DNA from: Chloroflexota bacterium
Lineage (GTDB): Bacteria; Chloroflexota; UBA5177; JANWHV01
NCBI GenBank assembly: GCA_025450255.1
Contig: JANWHV010000281.1
Coordinates: 1 to 10,064 of the forward strand
Length of the DNA: 10,064 bases
Direction: 5' to 3'
A program made the translations under genes and the position numbers. The notes under the pieces were generated by a model. That model saw only the letters and a program-made list of their open reading frames with translations, had not been told where the DNA came from and ran no database searches. How positions within the stretch are numbered: the stretch's first letter is position 1; every line of letters starts with the position of its first letter. Below, piece after piece: positions 1-5,784 of the stretch.

Positions 1-1
1 C

Positions 2-178
2 CGCGGCGCCGCGTACTCCGAGTCGCGGGAGGCCGAGAAAGGCATGCTGCGCGAGGGGATGCTCGCGGACGTGACAGTCTTCGCGCGCGACCTCTTTGCC
101 GTTGCTCCGCCCGACATCGTCGATGTAGAGGTTGCGCTGACTGTGCTTGTTGGGCGTATCGTCTACCGGGCGCCCTGA
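2..178 (+). CDS. Amidohydrolase family protein, C-terminal fragment
   Basis: Only the last 58 codons are in the window; the gene enters from the left edge in the frame that starts at base 2 and ends at TGA 176-178. The visible end reads ESREAEKGMLREGMLADVTV, then FARDLFAV, DIVDVEVALTVLVGRIVYR. This is the usual C-terminal signature of the metal-dependent amidohydrolase superfamily (YtcJ/amidohydrolase_3 and related groups): an 'EKG-L-G-ADL-V-D-P' stretch followed by 'V-T-V-GG-VVY'. In that superfamily this part forms the small beta-sandwich beside the metal-binding TIM barrel. The catalytic barrel lies outside the window, so substrate and metal ligands cannot be judged. It is not obviously linked in function to the sugar locus further right. 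Confidence 0.72.
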   Translation, partial: RGAAYSESREAEKGMLREGMLADVTVFARDLFAVAPPDIVDVEVALTVLVGRIVYRAP

Positions 179-194
179 TGCGGTATCAGGGCGC
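170..194 (+). terminator. Hairpin across the amidohydrolase stop codon, possible terminator
   Basis: A perfect 10-bp stem, GCGCCCTGAT (170-179) and ATCAGGGCGC (185-194), closes on a 5-base loop GCGGT. The TGA stop of the upstream gene lies in its left arm. No T-run follows on the plus strand, so it is not a classic intrinsic terminator. It could still terminate in a U-less manner or protect the 3' end of the transcript. The structure is certain from the sequence; its role is inferred. Confidence 0.45.
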
Positions 195-240
195 GAACGT
201 TGCCGCGGCTCAACGCGTCCGCATCCGCCTTCGTGTTTTA

Positions 241-260
241 GCGTGGACTGCGGTCCACGC
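241..260. repeat. Perfect 8-bp inverted repeat upstream of the antiporter gene
   Basis: GCGTGGAC (241-248) and GTCCACGC (253-260) are exact reverse complements around a 4-base centre TGCG. It lies in the 174-bp spacer between the amidohydrolase and the CAX gene, about 95 bp before the CAX start. A short T-run (236-239) precedes it on the plus strand, and no T-run follows it on either strand. It may be a second part of the upstream terminator region or a regulator site for the antiporter gene. I see no convincing -35/-10 pair in this spacer. Confidence 0.35.
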
Positions 261-352
261 CCAGCAGGCAACCGGACAAACCATCGATCGCCTCGCGAAC
301 GGTATGTAGCGGAACGGATATGCTGAAGGCTCATGCGTGGGAACGATAGACG

Positions 353-1435
353 ATGAGCGCCACAGCTTCCGGCCGCCCGGCCCGGCGCCTGCATCCGCTG
401 GATGTTTTGCTGCTCGGCGCCCCGATCGCGGTGCTGGCCAAAGCACTTGGCTGGGGCGACGTCGTGCTGTTTTTTTCCAGCGGCCTGGCGATCGTGCCGC
501 TGGCCCGCTACATCGGCATGGCCACGGAGGAGCTGGCCGGGCATGTGGGACCGGCGGCCGGCGGTTTGCTCAACGCCACGTTTGGCAACGCCACCGAGTT
601 GATCATCGCCTTCTTCGCGCTGCGAGCCGGGCTCTATGAGGTGGTGAAGGCATCGCTGGTCGGTAGCATTCTGGGCAACGTGCTGGCCGTATTGGGCCTG
701 TCGTTTCTGATGGGCGGCTGGAAGCGCGAGCGGCAGCGTTTCAACAGCGTCGCGGCGCGGGCGGGCGGCGCCCAGTTGGCGGTCGCGGCCGGCGCGCTGC
801 TGGTTCCGGCGGTACTGGCGGCCGCGGCCCCAATCAAGCATTCGGCCATGCTGAACCTGAGCCTGGTAACCTCGGCGGTGCTGCTGGCCACCTATGCCGC
901 TGGACTGATTTTCAGCTTGCGCACCCACGCCCACCTGTTCAGCGCCGAACAGGAAGAGGAGATGCACGGCGCCCGCTGGTCGGTGCGCAAAGCGGTGCTG
1001 GTGCTGCTGGTGGCGACGGTGGCCGTGGCGGGGCTCTCGGAGTTGCTCGTCAGCGGCGTCGAGGGCGTCACCCGGCAGCTTGGCTGGTCCGAGGTATTCG
1101 TCGGCGTGGTGGTGGTCGCGCTGCTCGGCAACGCGGCGGAACACGCCAGCGCGGTCACCGCGGCGCAGCGGGACGACATGGACCTGGCGCTCTCGATCGC
1201 TCTGGGCAGCGCCACGCAGATCGCCTTGCTGGTGGCGCCGGTGCTGGTGTTCGTGGGCGCGGTGACCGGCCACTCCATCGACTTGCTGTTCGATACATTC
1301 GAGGTGGCCGCCGTGGTGATTGGCGTGGGGTTGGTGAACCTGGTGGCCTCCGATGGCGAGAGCACCTGGCTGGAAGGCGCGCAGCTACTGGCTTCGTATG
1401 CCATCATGGCCGCCGCGTTCTTCGTCTATCCGTAG
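353..1435 (+). CDS. cax: Calcium/proton (cation/H+) antiporter, CAX family
   Basis: A complete 360-residue membrane protein of the Ca2+:cation antiporter superfamily, CAX branch, which exports Ca2+ (or a similar divalent cation) in exchange for protons. Both alpha-repeat signatures are present. The first is GNATELIIAFF at about 78-88 followed by VKASLVGSILGN at 98-109; the second is GNAAEHASAVTAAQ at 259-272 followed by DLALSIALGSATQIALL at 277-293. The ion-binding glutamates are expected at E82 and E263. About 10-11 hydrophobic segments are visible, and an acidic stretch (EQEEEM, about 199-204) lies in the central loop, as is common in the family. Length is normal for bacterial CAX (about 350-370). 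The ATG at 353 has only a weak, distant GGGA as ribosome site, but no better start lies downstream before the first membrane segment. It converges with lacI. Confidence 0.93.
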   Translation: MSATASGRPARRLHPLDVLLLGAPIAVLAKALGWGDVVLFFSSGLAIVPLARYIGMATEELAGHVGPAAGGLLNATFGNATELIIAFFALRAGLYEVVKASLVGSILGNVLAVLGLSFLMGGWKRERQRFNSVAARAGGAQLAVAAGALLVPAVLAAAAPIKHSAMLNLSLVTSAVLLATYAAGLIFSLRTHAHLFSAEQEEEMHGARWSVRKAVLVLLVATVAVAGLSELLVSGVEGVTRQLGWSEVFVGVVVVALLGNAAEHASAVTAAQRDDMDLALSIALGSATQIALLVAPVLVFVGAVTGHSIDLLFDTFEVAAVVIGVGLVNLVASDGESTWLEGAQLLASYAIMAAAFFVYP

Positions 1436-1600
1436 CGCCAATACGGTTCAATTTCCTCGTGCTTGCGCCATACGAACTCGCCAAGTAGCTTGACCACCAT
1501 CGCATCGCCGTCGTCGAAGCGCGCCACGGTCCACAGCGGCCCGACGATCGCCGGGATGGGCAAGCCGTTCGGCGAGATTCACTCGGCCAGACACGTTCAT
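1426..1600 (-). pseudogene. Frameshifted, truncated cupin gene remnant overlapping the lacI stop
   Basis: Reading the minus strand, an ATG at 1600-1598 overlaps the lacI TGA (1599-1597) as ATGA, the usual arrangement of a translationally coupled gene. It begins MNVSGRVNLAERLAHPGD. The homology then appears to continue one base over, from about 1533, as WTVARFDDGDAMVVKLLGEF, followed by VWRKHEEIE, and stops at TAG 1428-1426 inside the end of the CAX gene. The pattern 'NLAE-LA ... W ... VVK-L-GEFVWHxHEdtDE' is the N-terminal half of small single-domain cupins (about 110-120 residues). Here the first metal-binding His is Arg (VWRKH), the second cupin motif is missing, and about one base seems gained in between. 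Homology is my recognition, not a search result. A short unrelated ORF or noncoding sequence remains possible. Confidence 0.45.
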
Positions 1601-2670
1601 TCTTCTTTAGTCTGGGCGCCGCATGAGCCGCGCACCACCAGGTGCGTGTACAGCACGGTCTTGGTCGGCCGCGTGGACTCGCCGCGCAGCAGCGCCAGCA
1701 AACGGCGCACCGCCTCGGCGCCCATCTCGGCGCGCGGCACGTTTACCGTGGTGAGCGGCGGCGTGGTGTACGCGCTCTCCTCGACGTCGTCGATGCTGAC
1801 GATCGCCATATCCCCGGGGATGCGCAGGCCGCGCTCCTTCAACGCCTCCAGGGCGCCAAACGCTGTTTTGTCGCTAATCGCCACCACTGCCGTGGGCGGC
1901 TTCGCCAGGTCCAGCAAGCGCAGCATCTGGTTGTAGCCCTTCTGGCCGCCGGCATGATGGGTAGGAGCGGGCATCAGCGATGTATCCACCGCGATCTCAA
2001 ACTCGGTAAGCGCGTCCAGGTACCCTTCCTGGCGGTCGACCAGGCTGCGGTATTTGCGCGGGCCGGTCAGCAGGCCGACCCTAGCGTGCCCCAGTTGGAG
2101 CAGGCGGCGCGTGGCCAGGTACCCTGCCGTCACATTGTCGGCCACCACGCTGTGCAGTGGTTGATCGATCGTGTAATTGTCGACCAGCACCGCCGGCACG
2201 CGGCTGTCGACCAGCCGGCGGATCGCCGCTTCAGTAAGGTCGCCGCCATTGGCCAGGATCATGCCGTCCATCTCATCGCGCAGGCTGTCCAGCAGCGCAT
2301 CCACGCTCGTCTCGCCACCGTCCAGCAGATGGAGCATCACGCGATGGCCCTGGCCCTGCGCCTCGCTCTGGATACCATGAAGAATTTCCGAATAAAAGAT
2401 GTCGCGCTCGATCGGCTGTACCAATTGCTCGCTGATAATCGCCAGCGTGAATCGTCCTTCTTCGCGCCGAGGGCGCGGGCGCTGGATGTAGCCCATCTGG
2501 CGCATCACGTCCAGCGTGCGCGCCCGTGTCTCGTCGCTGACACCGGGGCGGCCGGTCGCCACCAGCGAGACGGCCGCCGGCGAAATACCGGCCGCGCGCG
2601 CCACGTCGCGCATGCTCGGGCGGCGCACGGCCACGCCTGCCTCTGCGTGCTGTTTGATATCGACCGTCAC
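1597..2670 (-). CDS. LacI-family transcriptional regulator
   Basis: A 357-residue regulator, probably a repressor of the divergent arabinoside operon. Residues about 19-60 hold the LacI helix-turn-helix: MRDVARAAGISPAAVSLVATGRPGVSDETR. The rest is a periplasmic-binding-protein-like ligand domain, with landmarks DGMILANG, VPAVLVDN, VVADNVTAGYLATRRLLQLGH, ARVGLLTGP, TAVVAISDKTAFGALEALKERGLRIPGDMAIVSIDD and the 'TTPPLTTVNVPRAEMGAEAV' stretch. The GTG at 2670 is chosen because a good AAGGAG lies 7 bases upstream; an ATG at 2745 would add 25 atypical residues. Odd point: the linker after the HTH (GYIQRPRPRREEGRF) lacks the usual N-x-x-A-R-x-L hinge helix, so the way it grips the operator centre may differ from LacI/PurR. 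The ligand is unknown; an arabinose-containing sugar is inferred from the neighbours. Confidence 0.9.
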   Translation of the reverse strand: MTVDIKQHAEAGVAVRRPSMRDVARAAGISPAAVSLVATGRPGVSDETRARTLDVMRQMGYIQRPRPRREEGRFTLAIISEQLVQPIERDIFYSEILHGIQSEAQGQGHRVMLHLLDGGETSVDALLDSLRDEMDGMILANGGDLTEAAIRRLVDSRVPAVLVDNYTIDQPLHSVVADNVTAGYLATRRLLQLGHARVGLLTGPRKYRSLVDRQEGYLDALTEFEIAVDTSLMPAPTHHAGGQKGYNQMLRLLDLAKPPTAVVAISDKTAFGALEALKERGLRIPGDMAIVSIDDVEESAYTTPPLTTVNVPRAEMGAEAVRRLLALLRGESTRPTKTVLYTHLVVRGSCGAQTKEE

Positions 2671-2677
2671 GCCTGTG

Positions 2678-2683
2678 CTCCTT
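2678..2683 (-). promoter_or_regulatory. Ribosome binding site fixing the lacI GTG start
   Basis: On the minus strand AAGGAG is followed by 7 bases and GTG (2670-2668), an ideal Shine-Dalgarno distance. No comparable site precedes the upstream in-frame ATG codons at 2745 or 2721. This decides the start in favour of GTG. Confidence 0.8.
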
Positions 2684-2739
2684 GCTCTTGTCGCACTGTG
2701 GCTCGCGGCTCTCCCGCACATGATACCGCCAACGATCCG

Positions 2740-2756
2740 CGGCACTATATACGTGC
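2740..2756. promoter_or_regulatory. Candidate LacI operator on the lacI side (CGGCAC-N6-CGTGC)
   Basis: CGGCAC (2740-2745), TATATA (2746-2751) and CGTGC (2752-2756) form an inverted repeat with exact GCAC/GTGC arms. The centre contains TATATA, and the minus strand reads TATAGT (2749-2744), a possible -10 box for lacI 70-80 bp before its start. A very similar element lies just before the solute-binding-protein gene (3224-3243). A repressor bound here would block lacI transcription, that is, autoregulation. No good -35 is visible at the right distance, so the promoter part is weak. Confidence 0.4.
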
Positions 2757-3013
2757 TCGGTTATCATGGTCGGCGCCGTGCCCCAGAATGCTGTCCGCCA
2801 TACCATAGCACATCCATCACTGAATGTTTAGTAGGCGATCCCAGCATGTACCCCTTGCGGCACGGTATTTGAAGTATGATCGACGCGGCGTCCACTGAGC
2901 AATCAATCTGTACAGGTGTAAAATCCATTCCCGTGTGCCCGCTGTTAAGCACCCTCCCCGCCCACCCGCCTCATCACCGCGCAAGTACGGCCGCAGCCAC
3001 CCAGATGCTGCCA

Positions 3014-3028
3014 TGACACGCAGTGTCA
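3014..3028. promoter_or_regulatory. Inverted repeat TGACAC-GCA-GTGTCA upstream of the operon promoter
   Basis: TGACAC (3014-3019) and GTGTCA (3023-3028) are exact reverse complements around GCA. The centre is about 53 bp before the -35 hexamer, a usual place for an activator or an upstream operator. A looser copy of the flank (CCATG ... CATGG, 3011-3015 and 3031-3035) surrounds it. The protein that binds is unknown. Confidence 0.35.
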
Positions 3029-3053
3029 GGCATGGTCAGGCAACTCGGGCAGC

Positions 3054-3082
3054 GTTGTTTATTAGACAACTACTTGACAACT
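3054..3082. repeat. Inverted and direct repeats abutting the -35 box
   Basis: GTTGT (3054-3058) and ACAAC (3066-3070) form an inverted repeat with a 7-base centre. The right arm also belongs to a direct repeat, GACAACT at 3065-3071 and 3076-3082, spaced 11 bp or one helical turn, whose second copy overlaps the TTGACA hexamer. This is a plausible regulator-binding array next to RNA polymerase, but the arms are short and chance cannot be excluded. Confidence 0.3.
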
Positions 3083-3102
3083 CCTGGGGGCGATGCTATG
3101 CT
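3074..3102 (+). promoter_or_regulatory. Sigma-70-type promoter of the arabinoside operon
   Basis: A consensus -35, TTGACA (3074-3079), is followed after exactly 17 bp by TATGCT (3097-3102), a 4-of-6 match to TATAAT. Transcription is expected to start near 3109-3110, giving a leader of about 157 bases before the solute-binding-protein ATG. It is the best promoter in the window and points to the operon. Direct repeats overlap the -35 and a 7-bp inverted repeat covers the predicted start point, so control by a bound repressor is likely. Confidence 0.75.
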
Positions 3103-3130
3103 CGTTCCGCTGAATCGAAGAACCGGAACG
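3103..3130. promoter_or_regulatory. Inverted repeat CGTTCCG-N14-CGGAACG at the transcription start
   Basis: CGTTCCG (3103-3109) and CGGAACG (3124-3130) are exact reverse complements with centres 21 bp apart, two helical turns. The repeat starts one base after the -10 box, an ideal place for a repressor. In RNA the same stretch could fold differently: TCCGCT (3106-3111) with AGCGGA (3143-3148), stacked on ACCGG (3122-3126) with CCGGT (3138-3142). So it may be an operator, a 5' leader hairpin, or both. Confidence 0.4.
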
Positions 3131-3223
3131 CGCGGCGCCGGTAGCGGAGAGGGGTTGGGAGCGCGATCATAGGTATGGCTGGAGATCGTAAAGCGTTCCA
3201 GTGGTCTTATTGTGACTTATATT

Positions 3224-3243
3224 CGGCACACCGAAACGTGCCG
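3224..3243 (+). promoter_or_regulatory. Candidate operator or leader hairpin before the solute-binding-protein gene
   Basis: CGGCAC (3224-3229) and GTGCCG (3238-3243) pair exactly around ACCGAAAC. The element resembles the one at 2740-2756 (CGGCAC, 6-7 bases, CGTGC, then CGG nearby), which supports a shared operator for the divergent LacI protein. A -10-like TATATT (3218-3223) directly precedes it, but no good -35 is present. As RNA it would be a 6-bp hairpin ending 9 bases before the GAAGGGGG ribosome site, which could tune translation. Confidence 0.4.
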
Positions 3244-3265
3244 GCCAAACCCGAAGGGGGAAGTC

Positions 3266-4645
3266 ATGGAGCCCGAGACGACGATCACACCTGAACCGAA
3301 GAAAATCGAGCGGAGCACGTTTCTAAAGGGCGCGGCGATGGGCGCGGCGGCCGTGGCCACGACTGGAGTGGCGGCGACCGCGGCCCGCGCGGCATCGCGG
3401 GTCGAGGTGATCAGCTCGGCGCCTTCCGGCGAGATTACGATTTGGGTCGTCACTAATCCCTTCTCACCCGCACAAGTCGCGGCATTCAACAAAGTCTATC
3501 CTAACGTTAAAGTCACGCAGAAATCGACTCTGTACGTTCCCGTTACACCCAGCCTCTCCGCACACCTGGTCACCGGCGTCGACGTGCCGGACGGCATCTT
3601 CTTCATTGAAGACGCCTATCTGGGCCAGTATGCATCGGTGCTCTACGACGTCGGCAAGGAAGTCGCGCCGTACGCGAGCAAACTGGCGCCCTACAAGCTG
3701 GCCGTAGCCAAGCAGGGCGGCCGCACGGTCGGTATTCCCTGGGATGTGGACCCCGTCTTCCTGATCTATAATCAGGAAATCGTCGACAAGGCCGGTGTCG
3801 ACGTCAGCAAGATCGTGACCTACGACGATCTGATCGCCGCGGCCCAGACCGTCAAGGCAAAGGTGCCTTCCTGCACCGGGCCGCTCAACTTCGTGGATGG
3901 TCCGCAACCGAACGGATACCAGTTCATAGTCGAATCGATGGCCTGGCAGCAGCATTCTGGTATCGTCGATGCCCACGGCACTCTCAACCTCAAGGCCCCC
4001 GCCTATACCAACGCTTTTAACTATCTCGAGAAGGTGGCCAAGGCCGGAATTGCAAGCTTCGGCAACTTCCAGACACCCGGCATCTATCAGCTCTGGAATA
4101 AGGGCACCACATGCTTCGTGGTCTATGCCGACTGGTTCACCCACTGGAATGAGCCGGGCCTGAAGCCGATCTGGGGCAAGATCGCCCTGGCCAAGCAGCC
4201 GGTCTTCAACCCCGCCACGGACAGTCATTACTCCATGATCGGCGGCTCGTCCTACATCGTGCCGCTCAAGGCCAAGAATCCCCAGCTTGGCGCGCTGTTC
4301 GGCACCTTCCAATTGTTCGAGCCCGCGGCCCTGAAGGCGGGCAATAGCGCGAACATTTACGAGGCGATCCTACCGGCGGCGGAAGCATTGTGGCCGGACG
4401 TGAACCTGAATGCCTATCGGCACGCGCGCATCATAGCCCCGTCCATCGACGAGCATGCCATGCTGGTGACGGCGGCGAAGGGCGCTCCGGCGAATTACCG
4501 ATACCCGCCCTGGTATTCGCAGGCATTCACTTACTATGGCCCTGCCGTGCAGAGCGTGGTGAAAGGCAAGCTGACTGCCGCCCAAGGTCAGCAGAAAGCA
4601 TACAACGACGTCCTGACCAAGGTGGTACAGCGCTACCATGGCTAA
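3266..4645 (+). CDS. ABC transporter extracellular sugar-binding protein (family 1)
   Basis: A 459-residue solute-binding protein that captures the sugar outside the membrane and delivers it to the two permeases downstream. The ATG at 3266 is chosen because GAAGGGGG lies 5 bases upstream; a GTG at 3212 would add 18 residues with no ribosome site. Residues 1-42 look like a Tat-type signal in form (acidic n-region, IERSTFLKG at 14-22, Ala-rich core, ARA cleavage site near 42), but only one Arg is present instead of RR, and no lipobox Cys follows. The mature part begins with GEITIWVVTNPFSPAQVAAFNKVYPNVKV, typical of bacterial family 1 binding proteins, and has landmarks GRTVGIPWDVDPVFLIYNQE, YDDLIAAAQTVK and GGSSYIVPLKAKN. 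Two cysteines in the mature part could form a disulfide. Substrate inferred from the GH51 gene: an arabinofuranose-containing oligosaccharide (compare Bacillus AraN). Confidence 0.88.
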   Translation: MEPETTITPEPKKIERSTFLKGAAMGAAAVATTGVAATAARAASRVEVISSAPSGEITIWVVTNPFSPAQVAAFNKVYPNVKVTQKSTLYVPVTPSLSAHLVTGVDVPDGIFFIEDAYLGQYASVLYDVGKEVAPYASKLAPYKLAVAKQGGRTVGIPWDVDPVFLIYNQEIVDKAGVDVSKIVTYDDLIAAAQTVKAKVPSCTGPLNFVDGPQPNGYQFIVESMAWQQHSGIVDAHGTLNLKAPAYTNAFNYLEKVAKAGIASFGNFQTPGIYQLWNKGTTCFVVYADWFTHWNEPGLKPIWGKIALAKQPVFNPATDSHYSMIGGSSYIVPLKAKNPQLGALFGTFQLFEPAALKAGNSANIYEAILPAAEALWPDVNLNAYRHARIIAPSIDEHAMLVTAAKGAPANYRYPPWYSQAFTYYGPAVQSVVKGKLTAAQGQQKAYNDVLTKVVQRYHG

Positions 4646-4681
4646 CCTCACCTAAGACGGCGTTACGATCGTCGGCAGGCA

Positions 4682-4723
4682 CGCTTCACTCCGGAAGCGC
4701 AGGCGGCTAGTCCGCGCCTCCGG
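4682..4723 (+). other. Alternative hairpins between binding-protein and permease genes
   Basis: The 180-bp gap after the binding-protein gene can fold in two competing ways. One is a perfect 6-bp stem, CGCTTC (4682-4687) with GAAGCG (4694-4699). The other is a longer broken stem, CCGGA (4691-4695) with TCCGG (4719-4723), closed inside by GCGG (4703-4706) and CCGC (4712-4715) on the loop CTAGT. They share bases 4691-4699, so only one can form at once. No T-run follows. Such gaps in sugar operons often stabilise or partly terminate the message so that binding protein is made in excess; that is inference. I see nothing else in the gap. Confidence 0.35.
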
Positions 4724-4825
4724 GGGATTTGGATGTGGCTCAAGTGCCTGGAAGCCCGCTGCCAAGAGCCATTACAACTCAAACCAGCAGCGCGTATCTA
4801 ACGTGAAGGGTCTGAGCCAGCAGCG

Positions 4826-5758
4826 ATGATCGAAGGGCAGACAGCAGGCAGCTCATCCACGCCCATGATGCGTACGAGCCGGCGTGGTCACGCGCGCTTT
4901 GCCCGCGCGACCACGCCATACCTGTTCGTGGGTCCATTCTTCATCGTGTTCTTTACCTTCTTTGCCTACCCGGTCGGCTACTCGTTTTATGTGAGCCTGC
5001 ACAGCTGGACCGGCCAGGGGGCCATGAAGTGGGTCGGCTGGGATAACTATAATTTCGTCCTCAACGACAACTACTTTGTAGAAGCATTGCAAACAACCGG
5101 ATTGATGTGGCTGTCCGTCCCGCTCACCATGTTGATGTCGCTGATTGTCGCGGTGATCTGGAATCGACCGCGCATGTGGGGCCGTAGCGTGTTGCTCGTG
5201 GTCTATTTGCTGCCCACCGTAATCTCCATCGTGGCTATATCTCTCGTATTTCGTATCCTCTACGATCCGATTGCCGGCCCCATCGATTACGCATTTGGCT
5301 CGATGGGCCTTCCGCGGGTCGACTGGCTCGGAGATGAAACGTCGGCACGGGTCGGCCTGATCATTCTGCGCATCTGGGAGACCATTGGCCTGGGCGTACT
5401 CTTCTTTGCCGCGGCCTTGCAAGCGATTCCCCAGGACTACTATGACGCCGCCGCCGTGGATGGCAGCGGGCCGATACACCAATTCTGGAGTCTCACTGTC
5501 CCGCTGCTTGCACGCACGATTCTCTTCATCATGGTCATCAACACGCTCTCCGCATTCAGTTTGTTTGCCGAGCCGTATCTGGTAATGAACCAGGGCGGTC
5601 CGAATAATGCGACGGTCACGCTCGGCTTCTATCTATTTCAGAAGGTTGTGAATCTCGATCTCGGCACGGCATCCGCCATCTCTTTCCTGACCACGCTGAT
5701 CATGATGGTGGTTTCGGTGTTACTGTTTCTGGCAGCGCGTCGCTGGACAAGGGACTAG
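4826..5758 (+). CDS. ABC sugar transporter permease (MalF/UgpA/AraP type)
   Basis: A 310-residue inner-membrane subunit of a CUT1-type sugar importer. A hydrophilic N-terminus (1-29) is followed by about six membrane segments, roughly 31-58, 91-112, 121-142, 176-198, 231-250 and 286-304. The EAA loop that docks on the ATPase is clear at about 203-226: PQDYYDAAAVDGSGPIHQFW then SLTVPLL, with Asp207 in the place of the first Glu, a common variant. The C-terminal AEPYLVMNQGGPNNAT segment is a hallmark of MalF-type sugar permeases. The ATG at 4826 has only a distant GAAGGG (4806-4811); the next ATGs (4865, 4868) have no better site. It follows the binding protein by 180 bp and precedes the partner permease by 26 bp. 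Confidence 0.92.
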   Translation: MIEGQTAGSSSTPMMRTSRRGHARFARATTPYLFVGPFFIVFFTFFAYPVGYSFYVSLHSWTGQGAMKWVGWDNYNFVLNDNYFVEALQTTGLMWLSVPLTMLMSLIVAVIWNRPRMWGRSVLLVVYLLPTVISIVAISLVFRILYDPIAGPIDYAFGSMGLPRVDWLGDETSARVGLIILRIWETIGLGVLFFAAALQAIPQDYYDAAAVDGSGPIHQFWSLTVPLLARTILFIMVINTLSAFSLFAEPYLVMNQGGPNNATVTLGFYLFQKVVNLDLGTASAISFLTTLIMMVVSVLLFLAARRWTRD

Positions 5759-5784
5759 TCCACGATGGCGTACGGAGAAGAACT

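Larger units (their letters stand above)
2671..3265. other. Divergent control region between lacI and the sugar operon
   Basis: This 595-bp stretch carries no gene I can support; open frames through it are short and resemble nothing. It is noticeably richer in A/T patches than its surroundings and holds the operon promoter, several inverted repeats (listed separately) and the two ribosome sites. One long imperfect repeat encloses the lacI side: CATGATACCG (2719-2728) and CGGTTATCATG (2758-2768), which differ by one extra T. An exact CTGTACAG palindrome sits at 2908-2915. The stretch 2820-3000 shows no clear promoter or structure: a lone TATGAT at 2875-2880 has no matching -35. Confidence 0.7.

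Noticed and set aside
470..476. Run of seven T in the start of the CAX gene as a phase-variable tract
   Set aside because: Seven bases is short for phase variation. The run encodes Phe-Phe in a normal membrane helix and the gene is in frame throughout.
1642..2808. Long plus-strand open frame (388 codons) antisense to lacI
   Set aside because: It mirrors the GC-rich lacI codons, is rich in His, Gln and Arg without any family motif, and lacks a ribosome site. The minus-strand LacI protein explains the region.
2875..2880. TATGAT as a second promoter in the control region
   Set aside because: A good -10 match, but no -35 hexamer lies 16-18 bp upstream (the nearest TTGCGG leaves only 14 bp), and no gene follows closely.
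3464..4312. Minus-strand open frame (282 codons) opposite the binding-protein gene
   Set aside because: No recognisable motif; it is a shadow of a well-supported solute-binding protein on the other strand.
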